Source of the DNA: Exobacillus caeni | GTDB taxonomy: Bacteria > Bacillota > Bacilli > Bacillales > Guptibacillaceae | NCBI RefSeq assembly: GCF_005747095.1 | Contig: NZ_SWLG01000015.1 | Coordinates: 32,594 to 96,593 of the forward strand | Length of the DNA: 64,000 nucleotides | Direction: 5' to 3' | Part shown: piece by piece, positions 19,949 to 29,545 of the stretch | How positions within the stretch are numbered: the stretch's first letter is position 1 | Layout of the letters: each line of letters opens with the position of its first letter | Notes under the pieces: generated by a model | The model's database searches: none | What the model saw: only the letters and a program-made list of their open reading frames with translations | Told to the model about the DNA's origin: nothing | Position numbers and translations under genes: made by a program

Positions 19949-20620
19949 TTACAGTGGACCAGAAATACCTTGCTTGCGGATCATAATAAAGTGAGCACCC
20001 ATTAATGCAAGCAATGCTCCTGGCAAGAAGAAAACATGGATAGCAAAGAAACGGGCAAGTGTTTGTGCACCGATAATTTCTCCACCTGCAAGCAATGTTT
20101 TTGCCATTTCTCCGATCACTGGAATCGTAACAGCAATCTGAAGTCCTACTTTTGTAGCGAATAACGCTTTCATGTCCCATGGCAACAGGTAACCGGTAAA
20201 ACCAAGACCAAGCATTACAAAGAAGATTAAAACTCCTACTACCCAGTTTAGTTCACGAGGTTTTTTGTAAGCACCCTGGAAGAAAACACGTAAAGTATGT
20301 AGGAACATCATGACGATTACCAGGCTCGCACCCCAATGGTGCATACCCCTGACGATGACGCCAAATGCTACCTCATTTTGAAGATAGTAAACAGATTCCC
20401 AGGCATTGACGATGTCTGGAACATAATACATAGTTAAGAACATACCAGAAAGAATTTGAATAACTACAATAAAGAATGTTAGCCCACCAAAGCAATATAC
20501 AAATGCTGAAAAATGATGAGCCGGGTTAACGTGCTCAGGCACTTCGTGGTCTGCGATATCGCGCCACAATGGAGTTATGTCCAAGCGCTCATCGACCCAG
20601 TCGTAGATCCGTTGTAACAT
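19949..20620 (-). CDS. qcrB: Menaquinol:cytochrome c reductase, cytochrome b subunit
   Basis: 223 aa cytochrome b6-type protein with four transmembrane helices. Histidine pairs that ligate two b haems lie in the second and fourth helices (MHHWGASLVIVMMFLHTLRVF near 90-110; RFFAIHVFFLPGALLALMGAHF near 184-205). The conserved Cys of the b6-type extra haem is not verified here (FVYCFGGLTFF near 42 carries one Cys). Located between qcrA and qcrC with short gaps, all in one operon. Confidence 0.95.
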   Translation of the reverse strand: MLQRIYDWVDERLDITPLWRDIADHEVPEHVNPAHHFSAFVYCFGGLTFFIVVIQILSGMFLTMYYVPDIVNAWESVYYLQNEVAFGVIVRGMHHWGASLVIVMMFLHTLRVFFQGAYKKPRELNWVVGVLIFFVMLGLGFTGYLLPWDMKALFATKVGLQIAVTIPVIGEMAKTLLAGGEIIGAQTLARFFAIHVFFLPGALLALMGAHFIMIRKQGISGPL

Positions 20621-20634
20621 CGGTTTTGCCCCTC

Positions 20635-21132
20635 CTATCGTGGTTCTGGTTTTCCAAGATAAAGTTTTCCTTTTTCAACTTTCATCTTGTATACATCTAA
20701 CGGTGCTAACGGCGGTGTTCCAGGAACGTTTACCCCGTCCTTCGTATATCGACCGCCGTGACATGGGCAATAGAACTGATCCGGATAAGCCGCATTTGAA
20801 GACCAGTCAACAGTACAACCCAGATGCTTACAAACCGGAGAAAGGGCGACGATTTCATCCTTTTCATCTTTATAAACCCAGGCAGATTGCTCAACCTCAG
20901 ATTCATACCAACCGTCAACCTGATCCACTTTGAATTTTTTCCGTTGAGGTTCTTTCGTAATTTCACTAACGTCCATCACCGGCACCATCTCTTGCTCAGT
21001 ACCTTCTTTTAAAACCGGATCAATCGCAAACCGAACCATCGGCATCAACATTCCGGCTGCCATAAATCCACCGACACCTGTAAGGGTATAGTTTAGAAAT
21101 TGGCGTCTAGTAACCTCGTTTTTCTTCGCCAT
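20635..21132 (-). CDS. qcrA: Menaquinol:cytochrome c reductase, Rieske iron-sulfur subunit
   Basis: 165 aa. N-terminal Tat-type membrane anchor (TRRQFLNYTLTGVGGF near 8-23, twin arginine) and the extracytoplasmic Rieske domain with the [2Fe-2S] ligands in CKHLGCTVDW (near 107-116) and CPCHGGRY (near 128-135). Start placed at MAKKNEVTRR, preceded by GGGGGGAAACC; the longer frame upstream lacks a ribosome site. First gene of qcrABC. Confidence 0.95.
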   Translation of the reverse strand: MAKKNEVTRRQFLNYTLTGVGGFMAAGMLMPMVRFAIDPVLKEGTEQEMVPVMDVSEITKEPQRKKFKVDQVDGWYESEVEQSAWVYKDEKDEIVALSPVCKHLGCTVDWSSNAAYPDQFYCPCHGGRYTKDGVNVPGTPPLAPLDVYKMKVEKGKLYLGKPEPR

Positions 21133-21205
21133 TGGTTTCCCCCCTATCCTATGAAGTAAGTCCAACCGGACAGAATTTTTACACACATATAACTAGGACA
21201 TACCT

Positions 21206-21234
21206 ATGATAGCGTAGTCAGTAAACAGTGTCAA
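21206..21234 (-). promoter_or_regulatory. Sigma-A promoter for qcrABC
   Basis: A perfect TTGACA -35 (21229-21234), 17-base spacer and TATCAT -10 (21206-21211), 75-100 bases before the qcrA start on the minus strand. Confidence 0.85.
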
Positions 21235-21267
21235 TAATATCATTTGCTAAAACCAAGAATCCATTCC

Positions 21268-21735
21268 TTATTTTGGGCTGTTTTGCCATTTTTTTGTTAC
21301 AATTTGCAAAACCTGTTTGACCTGTGTCGAAACCGTTTCCATCTTATATTCATTGTCCATATGTTCGAGCGGTATCGAAGGTAGCCAGACAAGGGTATCC
21401 TCCAGCCTGTCCTCTGCATTCTTCCACTCCACGTCCGAAGTCAGGTACACCACGTAGGATGCACCGTTGCCAATTACCTCATTGTGCCATTCTGCAAGTC
21501 TTTTGACCTTTTCTTCCATCGGTTCAGAATTTAAATAGGTGAACGGGGGAAGAAGCAGCAACCTGCCTCTTAACTGGCGTTCGAGTTCATGTGAAATAAT
21601 CGAAATATACTCACCTGCAGAGACAGTTCCTTTCAAATTGTTTTCCAGTCCAAACGGAATTAAAGGGACGACAATAGTGTCTACATATTCTTTTTCTTTC
21701 GCATACGTTTCTATATCAGACGCAATCCACTTCAT
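21268..21735 (-). CDS. ypiF: DUF2487 protein YpiF
   Basis: 155 aa, soluble, no signal peptide. The N-terminal MKWIASDIETYAKEKEYVDTIVVPLIPFG is typical of the YpiF family, which always sits just upstream of qcrA in Bacillaceae. Function unknown. ATG start at 21735 has AGGAGGAG 7 bases upstream; translation start lies inside the end of the acetyltransferase gene, implying coupling. Confidence 0.85.
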   Translation of the reverse strand: MKWIASDIETYAKEKEYVDTIVVPLIPFGLENNLKGTVSAGEYISIISHELERQLRGRLLLLPPFTYLNSEPMEEKVKRLAEWHNEVIGNGASYVVYLTSDVEWKNAEDRLEDTLVWLPSIPLEHMDNEYKMETVSTQVKQVLQIVTKKWQNSPK

Positions 21736-22591
21736 CAATTTTCTCCTCCTTTAACGGCTCCCCGATCAGGTGCCATGCAGTTGTCTCAAACCATTGCTTT
21801 TCAGGGAGCGAACGAAACATGCTCTCCGACATATCGAACCAGATTACTCTATCTTCTCTTTCTGCAAGCCTTATCGCTTTTTTCCAGAGTCCTGTCTGTT
21901 CGAAAATATCATTCCAAAAATATTTCAAATGGAAATAGCTTTCTCCCTTTTCTTCTGGCATTAAACAGAAAAAGCGCCCGTTCCTTGCCCACATTCGGCA
22001 CCCACTCAAATAATCATCTGAAATATCTTCGGGATAAGCAGGAAGCGGATAATAAACAGCATACGGGAAAAAATTCATCCCCGATTCTTCCATCGCCTGC
22101 TTAAACAACAGTTTTTTCTCTTTACATCCCTTAATCTCCTGCCAATCATCAGTGTCGCTATCCAGCGATGCAAAATGACCGCTTCCTGTACGGTTCAACT
22201 TTGAAGAGTAAATCTTCGCGATACAATCCATTGATAAATGAGATGCGATACTGTTCGCAGGTATGTTAGATTCTTCTGTCGCATAACCAATCCACTTAAT
22301 GTGCGGGTTCTGTCTAAGCTGGCTTACCAAAAAACGAAATAGCTTTCTTGCAACGCCTTTCCCCCGGTCATGGACCCTGGTCCTGAGCCTTCCCAAAATA
22401 GCATATTGTATTTCATAAACTGTAATTCCAGCGATTCCAATCAGTTCATTTTCATAAAAAGCGCCATATAGAAGATCTTCCTGTACCAGCTTATCAAAAA
22501 TCCTTACTACATAATCGTTTTCGATTCCCGTTTCCATCTGACGGAATTGTTCGGCATCCCCAAGGCCGAGCCGCCTCATATGTAAATCCAT
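21716..22591 (-). CDS. GNAT-family N-acetyltransferase with C-terminal extension
   Basis: 291 aa. The first 150 residues form a GNAT domain: LGLGDAEQFRQME (beta1-alpha1), GAFYENELIGIAGITVYEIQYAILGRLRTRVHDRGKGVARKLFRFLVSQ, in which RxxGxA acetyl-CoA binding appears as DRGKGVARKL. The remaining half (from about 160) has a Trp- and Tyr-rich sequence that I do not recognise as a second GNAT. Substrate unknown. It overlaps ypiF by 20 bases. I know of no such gene in this place in B. subtilis. Start chosen at MDLHMRRL because of GGAGTGGAACG; upstream in-frame ATG and TTG sites lie in or near the ypiB terminator. Confidence 0.78.
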   Translation of the reverse strand: MDLHMRRLGLGDAEQFRQMETGIENDYVVRIFDKLVQEDLLYGAFYENELIGIAGITVYEIQYAILGRLRTRVHDRGKGVARKLFRFLVSQLRQNPHIKWIGYATEESNIPANSIASHLSMDCIAKIYSSKLNRTGSGHFASLDSDTDDWQEIKGCKEKKLLFKQAMEESGMNFFPYAVYYPLPAYPEDISDDYLSGCRMWARNGRFFCLMPEEKGESYFHLKYFWNDIFEQTGLWKKAIRLAEREDRVIWFDMSESMFRSLPEKQWFETTAWHLIGEPLKEEKIDEVDCV

Positions 22592-22640
22592 TCGTTCCAC
22601 TCCATCCCCATCTAGCAACTTTTCCATCCTTTTCAAGCAT

Positions 22641-22671
22641 AAAAAAACCCTTGAATAACTTCAAGGGTTAA
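22641..22671 (-). terminator. Terminator after ypiB
   Basis: Stem AACCCTTGAA / TTCAAGGGTT with a T7 run on the minus strand; the stem begins within the ypiB stop region. Confidence 0.85.
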
Positions 22672-23204
22672 AGCTCATTTAACTGCTCAGAGAGCCTTAA
22701 GAAAACCTCTTGATTTTTTTCATCAAGCGCTTCATCTATTTGCTTCAAGAGTTTTTCCTTTTTAAATGAAGCGAACGATTCATCAAGAAACATTTCCGCC
22801 CAGAAGGCAAACTTTTTATCTGCTACCATGTTTTCAGGCAAAAACGGATTTTCTTCTAATACAGCGACATAATGGGGGCTCGTGTTCTTCGCCTTGAAAT
22901 TCAGTTGAATGTATATTGGTTCATTCTGGTTCAAGCGAATATCATGGAACGATTTTTCGGGATCTGTTGTTATGATGTTCTGTTTATAAAAACGAAAAGG
23001 CGCATTGTCCACACAATGAGTAGATATGACTAGCGCTTTAGGACAAAATTCTGCATTCTCCACAAAATGAACATTCCCCATTAGTACTTCATCACTAATC
23101 AAGTAATTCAAAAGCCAGACGCATTCTCTCTTTTTGACTTGATAGTTTTTTAAGAACCATTTCAGGAAATCCTTCTTCTCCACAACAGATACGGAGCTGC
23201 TCAT
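22668..23204 (-). CDS. ypiB: UPF0302 protein YpiB
   Basis: 178 aa. Contains the two-part YpiB layout: the N-terminal [26 protein letters not shown] domain (residues 10-35) and a C-terminal [23 protein letters not shown] (IDEAL-like) segment. The IDEAL motif is a short helical region shared by several Bacillus proteins and may bind partner proteins. In B. subtilis YpiB participates with YpiF in post-transcriptional regulation of qcr-related expression as far as is known; I cannot show that from this sequence. Good GGGGAGGA start. Confidence 0.85.
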   Translation of the reverse strand: MSSSVSVVEKKDFLKWFLKNYQVKKRECVWLLNYLISDEVLMGNVHFVENAEFCPKALVISTHCVDNAPFRFYKQNIITTDPEKSFHDIRLNQNEPIYIQLNFKAKNTSPHYVAVLEENPFLPENMVADKKFAFWAEMFLDESFASFKKEKLLKQIDEALDEKNQEVFLRLSEQLNEL

Positions 23205-23306
23205 TGCGATTCCTCCCCGATATATATAGCCTATAAGTAATATTCGCCATCGACTGCTGGATTCCTTCCAGAGCTAAAATAAAATCGGACTTGTTTTTGC
23301 AGGGAT

Positions 23307-24575
23307 TTAGATACGTTGTTCATCTTCAAATCGAAGGACTTCTTCTTCCAGATGGACAAGTGATGGATCGATAGACAGAGCTTGTTTGAAAAGCGCCACT
23401 GCTTCTTCCCTTTTGCCTTCTTCCATTAAAAACAGGCCGTATTCTTCCAAAAATACAGGATTGGTCTTTAAGTAAGTATATGCATTTTCGTAATGCTTTA
23501 TTGCTTCTTTGTAGTTCTCAATTTGGTTGCTCGCTGTTGCGTAGTACCATTCGAAATAAGGGTCGCTTTCACCTATTTCTGTTAGGTGATCGATAAGCTC
23601 AAGAACTTCTTCGTATCTTTCTGCATCTTTCAGGTAACCTGCCAGCAGCTTGGCCCCTTCTGTATGTGAAGGATTTATTGCAAGAAGCGATCTTAAGTAC
23701 CTCTCTCCGCTTTCACTATCTTTTTGCTTAAAGCTTAAGCGGCTTGCATTTAAATAAAGTGCCTCATTATATTCGTCCACCTCGATCCCTTTCGCTAGAG
23801 TAGCTACCGCTTCATCAATTGCCCCTTCCTCTTCATATGCGTTCGCAAGGTACGGATAAAGCGTGCTGTACTGGTGATCAATCTCTTTAAGCTCCTCAAA
23901 TGCCTTGATCGCTTTTTTATATTGGTGGATTTGAAGCGCTGTAAACCCAAAACCGAATAATGCATTGATCTCTTTGTTTTTTATGAGACCTTCTTCATAA
24001 TAGGTGATCGCTTCCTCGAAATGCCCGCTTCCACTTAACGCTTCTGCCAATCGGAGTGCGATGCTCTGATCTGCAATTTCTGTTGAAGATTCCAGCACTT
24101 GTTTATAATAAGGGACCGCTTTAACATACTGCCCCTGAGAAAGGTAAAATTCTCCTAGGCCGAACGTAATAATCGGTTCATTCGGCGCAGTTTTTTTCGC
24201 TTCTAACAGTTTTTGTTCTGCTACTTCCTCCAGGCCTTCAGATTGATAAAGATCAGCGAGGAGCATCAATGCGGAAGGATATGCCGGATCGTCGGCGGTT
24301 ATGTTGCTTAACGTTGAAATCGCTTCCTGCTCTTGTTCGGACTCAACATAGCATTCTGCTGCTAGAACGAGCAGCTGTCCTTCATTGGGATAAAACATTA
24401 AGAGCTCTTCAACAAGTTCTTTACTTTTATCGATCAAGCCCCATCCATAATAAAGATTTGCAATTTCGTATAACGTTTCATGATCTGCGTCCTTTTGAAG
24501 TTCTGATAATTCATCTAATCCTTCTGTAACTTCTCCGGATTCAACAAGTGTTATTGCTTTATTAAGACGCTCCAC
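23307..24575 (-). CDS. ypiA: TPR-repeat protein YpiA
   Basis: 422 aa made almost entirely of tetratricopeptide repeats (about ten to eleven 34-residue units, for example PAYPSALMLLADLYQSEGLEE, QYVKAVPYYKQVLES, EEGKREEAVALFKQALSIDPS). No signal peptide and no catalytic domain; it is expected to be a cytosolic protein-interaction scaffold. GTG start with AAGGAGAAG upstream. Position next to ypiB matches B. subtilis, where YpiA has 423 residues. Confidence 0.87.
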   Translation of the reverse strand: MERLNKAITLVESGEVTEGLDELSELQKDADHETLYEIANLYYGWGLIDKSKELVEELLMFYPNEGQLLVLAAECYVESEQEQEAISTLSNITADDPAYPSALMLLADLYQSEGLEEVAEQKLLEAKKTAPNEPIITFGLGEFYLSQGQYVKAVPYYKQVLESSTEIADQSIALRLAEALSGSGHFEEAITYYEEGLIKNKEINALFGFGFTALQIHQYKKAIKAFEELKEIDHQYSTLYPYLANAYEEEGAIDEAVATLAKGIEVDEYNEALYLNASRLSFKQKDSESGERYLRSLLAINPSHTEGAKLLAGYLKDAERYEEVLELIDHLTEIGESDPYFEWYYATASNQIENYKEAIKHYENAYTYLKTNPVFLEEYGLFLMEEGKREEAVALFKQALSIDPSLVHLEEEVLRFEDEQRI

Positions 24576-24612
24576 TTTAACTTCTCCTTTATTTTCAACT
24601 TTATCGTTTTAA

Positions 24613-25509
24613 TTAATAAGCTTTGTTAATAGTAGAAAAAAAACCAGGCCGTTTAATAACTAATCTCTGCCCAAACTCAGGCCGTTCATAAGTTATTTCA
24701 CCTGACTTCATAACCTGTCCCCTTAACACGCTATAAACGGGTTCCCTTTTATGATAAATAACTTTCTCATCTTCTTCAAATGCCATGCTTTCGATTAATG
24801 GAAATAAATTATAGTCCAGATCGCTTTTGGAAAGGATACGCCCCTTTTGAGGGAAGATCCCAATTTGTTTCAGCAGGGAAAAGTCTATTTGTTCATTCAT
24901 TTCAGGAATGGTGGTATTTGTCGGAATGGTCAACCTTCCAGAAATCTCTTTCCATTGTTTTTCCAGAAGGATACGCTTTCGTTCAGGAAGATGAAGTTTG
25001 TGAAGATCCGGGGCAATTACGGCATTATAAGGAAAAATCTTCTGTTGAACCCATTCCCACGGTACAGTTTGCAAATCCTTCTCTGTTTCCGGCTCAGCGA
25101 TTATATAAGGAATGAGATGCTTGTTGCATTGCTGGACTAATCCTGGGGTGACTTTTATCATCGGAACAGAGACACCAATAACAAAATCTAGGCTGCTATT
25201 TTTCATTTTATCTAACGCATTATTGATCTCTTCAGGCAGTTTACGCTCCTTTGTTACATTGCAAATAACAAGAAGTGTCGTACAACCGATCTTTTGATAA
25301 CTTTTCAACCTTTCTTTAAATGCTTCGTTCTCAAGCTGCAAGAGGCTTCTATCCATCATAATTTTTCCGGGTGCCATCACAAACCTTTCCATATTACAAG
25401 CAATTCTGCGTTTTAACCTTACAGAACCTGTAATAAATTCTACCTTTCCGTCCTTAATAACAAGCTTCTTTTTCTCTCCTTGCCCCGGAAAAATGGTTGC
25501 GTTCTCCAT
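24613..25509 (-). CDS. Degenerate amidohydrolase-like protein
   Basis: About 298 aa, no signal peptide. The termini read like a dihydroorotase/hydantoinase-type amidohydrolase: MENATIFPGQGEKKKLVIKDGK at the start, APGKIMMDRSLLQ near 50 where enzymes have APGFIDxHxH, and IGIFPQKGRILSKSDLDYNL near 225-244 where enzymes have a GxxPxKGxIxxGxDADL pattern. The metal-binding His-x-His is replaced (D-R-S) and the other histidine ligands are not found, so a catalytic role is unlikely. Function unknown. ATG start with GGGTGG 8 bases upstream; a GTG four codons earlier is possible. It lies just downstream of aroA. Confidence 0.65.
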   Translation of the reverse strand: MENATIFPGQGEKKKLVIKDGKVEFITGSVRLKRRIACNMERFVMAPGKIMMDRSLLQLENEAFKERLKSYQKIGCTTLLVICNVTKERKLPEEINNALDKMKNSSLDFVIGVSVPMIKVTPGLVQQCNKHLIPYIIAEPETEKDLQTVPWEWVQQKIFPYNAVIAPDLHKLHLPERKRILLEKQWKEISGRLTIPTNTTIPEMNEQIDFSLLKQIGIFPQKGRILSKSDLDYNLFPLIESMAFEEDEKVIYHKREPVYSVLRGQVMKSGEITYERPEFGQRLVIKRPGFFSTINKAY

Positions 25510-25521
25510 GATATATTCCAC

Positions 25522-25949
25522 CCTGCCCCCTCCTCATTTTGCCTCGCTTTACTGACAAGCTATGAGGAGCAACCTGAATTTATGTATAAAACCACATCCG
25601 GCCAAATTGCAAAAAAAATCTACCATGCAGCCCTTGACAGCGCTTACATGATAGAAGTAAAAAAATATGGATAGGAGTGGAGAGAAACCATTACTATTCT
25701 TATTATAACAATGCTTTCCAAAAAATCAACAGATATTTTAGAAAATTTAGTATTTATTCGATGACTCGCTAACAGAAATTACCTGGAGCCTGAACTCCAA
25801 AAAAATAACTAAGGGTTGTTTTAAGTCTCATTTTCCGCTGGAGTACGGTGAACCTACTTAGCGTCCTTGAGCTTTTTCATTCCACCTCTGCTATTCTCGC
25901 CATCGAGGATTTTCCCTTGCTAAAAGTTATACTTTTCTAAACGGTAAAG
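25522..25949. other. Gene-poor stretch between aroA and the amidohydrolase-like gene
   Basis: About 430 bases. The plus strand has a short open stretch (25585-25674, MYKTTSGQIAKK..., 30 residues) without a well-placed ribosome site. A TGGAG / CTCCA-flanked AT-rich segment lies near 25790-25850. I see no convincing gene or structured RNA. Confidence 0.4.
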
Positions 25950-25974
25950 AAGCACAGTCCGAAAACTGCGCTCT
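25950..25974 (-). terminator. Probable terminator of the aromatic supra-operon
   Basis: Stem AGCGCAGT / ACTGTGCT with a TTCGG-containing loop, followed by TCTTTACC on the minus strand, a few bases after the aroA stop. The T-tract is weak; the plus strand has CTCTTTTCCTTTT. Confidence 0.55.
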
Positions 25975-25981
25975 TTTCCTT

Positions 25982-27271
25982 TTATGTCCGAAGCTTTTCA
26001 AGATCCTCAAAGAAATTCGGATAGGAAACTGAAATAGCATCCGCCAGCTCAAGTTCAACGGGGCTATCAGCAATACAGCCGGCAACCGCCAGCGACATAC
26101 CGATCCGATGGTCCCCAAGGCTAGTTACAGGTCCGCCGTTAAGCTTTGTTTTTCCTTCTATTATCATACCGTCATCTGTGGCTGTGACCGAAGCACCAAG
26201 CTTAGCCAGCTGTGTGACGACCGCATCGATTCTGTTCGTTTCTTTAACCTTTAATTCAGCTGCATCTTTTATGACAGTCTTCCCCTCAGCTTGCGTAGCA
26301 AGGAGGGCGATAACAGGGATTTCATCGATCAGGCGTGGAATCATTTCCCCTTCGATCGTTATTCCTTCCAACTCAGATGAAGTTATATGGAGATCGGCGA
26401 CCTCTTCCCCGTTTTCTTCTCTCTTATTGTTAATGGCGAGATTGGCACCCATTTCCTGAAGGACATCGATTATTCCCGAACGGGTAGAATTAATGCCTAC
26501 ATCGGTTAACGTTATATCACTACCTGGAGTTATTGCTGCTGCTGCAAGAAAAAAAGCTGCTGATGAAATATCTGCTGGTACAGATACCTTCGTACCGGTT
26601 AGCTTCTGGCCCCCCTTTACGATCACTTGCCCTTCGTTCCGGGAAACGGAGGCACCAAAGCTCTTGAGCATCCGTTCTGTATGGTCTCTGGACAGGAACG
26701 GTTCAGAAAGGGTAGTTGTCCCTTCCGCCTGTAGAGCCGCAAGAATAAGGCTGGACTTCACCTGGGCGCTTGCTACAGGCGAATCATACGTTATTGCCTG
26801 CAGCCCGCCTCCCCTAACAGAAATCGGCGTTAGAGAACCATTTTCTCTTCCATCGATTTTTGCACCCATCTTCTGTAACGGAATAGTGACGCGGTCCATC
26901 GGCCTTTTTGAAATCGAAGCATCTCCAACTAATACAGAGTGAAACGGCCTTCCCGCTAAAATTCCGAGCAGCAATCTGGCCGTCGTTCCAGAATTACCGA
27001 CATCCAGAGGCGATAAAGGTTCCTGTAGCCCTTCCAACCCCTTTCCATGGATGCGAAGAGATTCACCTTTATGCTCGATCTCAACACCAAGGCTTTTAAA
27101 ACATTTGATTGTACTCAAACAATCCTCCCCGTTAAGAAAGCCGGTCACTTCCGTTATTCCATTTGCCATCGAACCGAACATCACCGCTCTATGAGAGATA
27201 GACTTATCCCCTGGAACCTTAATTGAACCTTTTAAACTGCGGTTGTTGTTTTCTATTTTTCTGATTCCCAT
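25982..27271 (-). CDS. aroA: 3-phosphoshikimate 1-carboxyvinyltransferase (EPSP synthase)
   Basis: 429 aa; called aroE in B. subtilis. Transfers enolpyruvate from PEP to shikimate 3-phosphate. [15 protein letters not shown] (19-33) and [13 protein letters not shown] (near 92-104) form the PEP and shikimate-phosphate site, [17 protein letters not shown] near 122-138 carries the conserved Arg residues, and [13 protein letters not shown]...[10 protein letters not shown] near 310-345 the C-terminal active site. The LAG segment region reads GNSGTTAR with Gly-Thr pattern of class II (microbial) type. Last gene of the aro-trp supra-operon. Confidence 0.95.
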   Translation of the reverse strand: MGIRKIENNNRSLKGSIKVPGDKSISHRAVMFGSMANGITEVTGFLNGEDCLSTIKCFKSLGVEIEHKGESLRIHGKGLEGLQEPLSPLDVGNSGTTARLLLGILAGRPFHSVLVGDASISKRPMDRVTIPLQKMGAKIDGRENGSLTPISVRGGGLQAITYDSPVASAQVKSSLILAALQAEGTTTLSEPFLSRDHTERMLKSFGASVSRNEGQVIVKGGQKLTGTKVSVPADISSAAFFLAAAAITPGSDITLTDVGINSTRSGIIDVLQEMGANLAINNKREENGEEVADLHITSSELEGITIEGEMIPRLIDEIPVIALLATQAEGKTVIKDAAELKVKETNRIDAVVTQLAKLGASVTATDDGMIIEGKTKLNGGPVTSLGDHRIGMSLAVAGCIADSPVELELADAISVSYPNFFEDLEKLRT

Positions 27272-27282
27272 TCTTTTACTCC

Positions 27283-28389
27283 TTACTTATCAAGGTATGT
27301 TTCATAGTATGGGCCCAGTTTCTTTTGTGCTTCCTGGCGATCGGTTTCACTTCTGAAGCTAACGCGAAGGACACCCATGATATCTTCTCTTGTCTCGATG
27401 ATACGAATATTTGTAATGCTGATCTTTTCCTCAGCCAACAATTTAGTTATACTTGCAATGACTCCCGGCTCGTCTTCTACATCTACATAAAGGTCATAGA
27501 AAGAAGGAATTGCACCTTTCGACCTTCCAGGCAAGCGGTCACGAAATTGTTTTGATCTGGTAAAGTAATCCAATATTCCCTGACTGTTTTCATCTTTGAT
27601 CAACTCTTTGATTTTTCCGAGTTCTTCATCCCACTGGTCCAATAAGGAAAGAAGGACTTCTCTGTTATGCAGAAGAATGTCCCGCCACATCTCAGGACTG
27701 CTTGAAGCTATCCGGGTTATATCACGAAAACCGCCTGCTGCAAAACGTGACAACGTCCCTTTTGCTTGATCTTCGTCTGCTACATAATTCACGAGACTCG
27801 CTGCAAGGACATGGGGGAAATGGCTGATAATCCCAACTAACCGGTCGTGTTCTTTTTCATCCATCACAACAAAAACAGCACCTGTTCCTTCGAGCCAGCC
27901 TTTTAGCTTTTCCACCGAATCAGATGAATTTTCGCCCTCGGCAGGAACAAGGAGATAAAAGGCATTTTCAAATAAATGGGCCCTTGCAGCCGTAACACCG
28001 CTTTTATGGGAACCCGCCATTGGATGCCCACCAATGAAAACAGCTTTTCCACCAAGTTTATTCCGTGCTATATCCACCACTTTTTTCTTCGTGCTGCCTA
28101 CATCGGTAATAATGACGTTCTTCTTTAATTGTAAACCCATAAGTTGGTCTATTATGTTTTCGGTTTGGACAACAGGGGTCGCAATAACGATTAAATCAGC
28201 TTCAGTAGCCGAAGAAGCAAGATCTGTACTTGATTCGTCGATGACCTTCAGCGTTTCGGCCAGTTTCAGCTGGTTCTCATTAAGATCGTATCCAATGATG
28301 CGGCATTTTTCATGTTTTCTTTTTATTCCAAGCGCAATTGATCCGCCGATCAAGCCAAGGCCAATCAATAGAACGGTATTTTTTTCCAT
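27283..28389 (-). CDS. tyrA: Prephenate dehydrogenase with ACT domain
   Basis: 368 aa. NAD-dependent oxidative decarboxylation of prephenate to 4-hydroxyphenylpyruvate. N-terminal Rossmann motif [20 protein letters not shown] (4-23), [12 protein letters not shown] and [16 protein letters not shown] (active-site His, near 118-133), and a C-terminal ACT domain ([33 protein letters not shown], near 295-327) that probably mediates tyrosine feedback. ATG at 28389 is preferred because AGGAG precedes it by 6-7 bases; a TTG lies two codons earlier. 50 bases separate it from hisC. Confidence 0.94.
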   Translation of the reverse strand: MEKNTVLLIGLGLIGGSIALGIKRKHEKCRIIGYDLNENQLKLAETLKVIDESSTDLASSATEADLIVIATPVVQTENIIDQLMGLQLKKNVIITDVGSTKKKVVDIARNKLGGKAVFIGGHPMAGSHKSGVTAARAHLFENAFYLLVPAEGENSSDSVEKLKGWLEGTGAVFVVMDEKEHDRLVGIISHFPHVLAASLVNYVADEDQAKGTLSRFAAGGFRDITRIASSSPEMWRDILLHNREVLLSLLDQWDEELGKIKELIKDENSQGILDYFTRSKQFRDRLPGRSKGAIPSFYDLYVDVEDEPGVIASITKLLAEEKISITNIRIIETREDIMGVLRVSFRSETDRQEAQKKLGPYYETYLDK

Positions 28390-28447
28390 CTCCAACTCCT
28401 ACAATGCTTAATAAATTTGTTTCATGAGTAATTTGTTGACAAAGATT

Positions 28448-29536
28448 TTAATTTTTTAGCCAGTCTGACAGGCATGTGATGATTTCTTGGTTTTGTTGTT
28501 TGTCTCCGACTGTTATACGAACTGCGTTCGGAAAGCCTAGTGCATTACCGGAACGAACGATAAATCCCTGTCTTAATAGATAATCGAATACCTCATCTCC
28601 CGACTTGTTCCCGAATCCAATAAGGATAAAGTTACCTTGCGATTCATAATAATCAAGAGAAAATTCTTCACAGAACGTATAAAATTGCTGTAAGCCTTCC
28701 TGGTTCTTCTTTTTGCAGGCTTGAACGAATTCCTGGTCACCCATAGCTGCGACCGCAGCGGCCTGCGCGATTCTAGATGTATTGAATGGCTCACGGGCTG
28801 GCTCGATCGTCTGGATGACCGATTCGTTTGCAATACCGTATCCAACACGCAGCGCTGCAAGCCCATATGCTTTGGAAAACGTTCGGAGGATAATGAGGTT
28901 TGGAAATTTGTCAAGCAAAGCTATCGTATCCGGATAGTCATCTGCCGTCACATATTCTGCGTACGCTTCGTCGCAAACAACCAGGACATCCTTCGGGACT
29001 TTATTTAAAAACGGTAATAGGTCAGCTTCTTTTATATAGACTCCGGTTGGATTATTAGGAGTACATAACCAGACGATTTCTGTGTTTTTATCAATGGCAG
29101 AGAGCATTTCATCGAGCTGGTGCTTTCCGTTGTCAAGCTCAACTTCCCTGATTTCAGCACCTTCGATAACCGCGTTGTGCTTATACTGGGGAAACGTTGG
29201 AGCTGCCATTACTGTATTTTTCCCTGGACTAAGATACGCCCTGCAAAGAATCTGCACGATTTCGTCGGAGCCGTTTCCGAAAATAAGATTCTTTCCGTCT
29301 ACTCCTAGAAATTCGCTGACCGTTTCTCTTAATCTTGCAGCATACCCGTCAGGATAAACAGCAAGAGACGATAATTCTTTTGAAACAGCCTCTTTTACTT
29401 CCGGTGAACAGCCGAAAGGATTCTCGTTCGACGCTAGCTTTGTGACTTTTTTTAATCCTAACTCCCGTTTGACCTCTTCGATCGGCTTTCCTGGCTGGTA
29501 CGGCTTTAAATCATACATTTGGGGTTTAGCGTTCAT
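28448..29536 (-). CDS. hisC: Histidinol-phosphate / aromatic aminotransferase
   Basis: 362 aa PLP-dependent aminotransferase. [13 protein letters not shown] near 33-45, [11 protein letters not shown] near 89-99, [10 protein letters not shown] near 159-168, DEAYAEYV near 188 and the PLP lysine in [17 protein letters not shown] near 220-236. In Bacillus the enzyme in this supra-operon serves both histidine and tyrosine/phenylalanine synthesis. GAGGTG site before ATG. It directly follows trpA (9-base gap). Confidence 0.95.
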   Translation of the reverse strand: MNAKPQMYDLKPYQPGKPIEEVKRELGLKKVTKLASNENPFGCSPEVKEAVSKELSSLAVYPDGYAARLRETVSEFLGVDGKNLIFGNGSDEIVQILCRAYLSPGKNTVMAAPTFPQYKHNAVIEGAEIREVELDNGKHQLDEMLSAIDKNTEIVWLCTPNNPTGVYIKEADLLPFLNKVPKDVLVVCDEAYAEYVTADDYPDTIALLDKFPNLIILRTFSKAYGLAALRVGYGIANESVIQTIEPAREPFNTSRIAQAAAVAAMGDQEFVQACKKKNQEGLQQFYTFCEEFSLDYYESQGNFILIGFGNKSGDEVFDYLLRQGFIVRSGNALGFPNAVRITVGDKQQNQEIITCLSDWLKN

Positions 29537-29545
29537 AAGGGCACC

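Noticed and set aside
25585..25674. 30-codon plus-strand frame between aroA and the amidohydrolase-like gene
   Set aside because: No properly spaced ribosome site and no recognised family.
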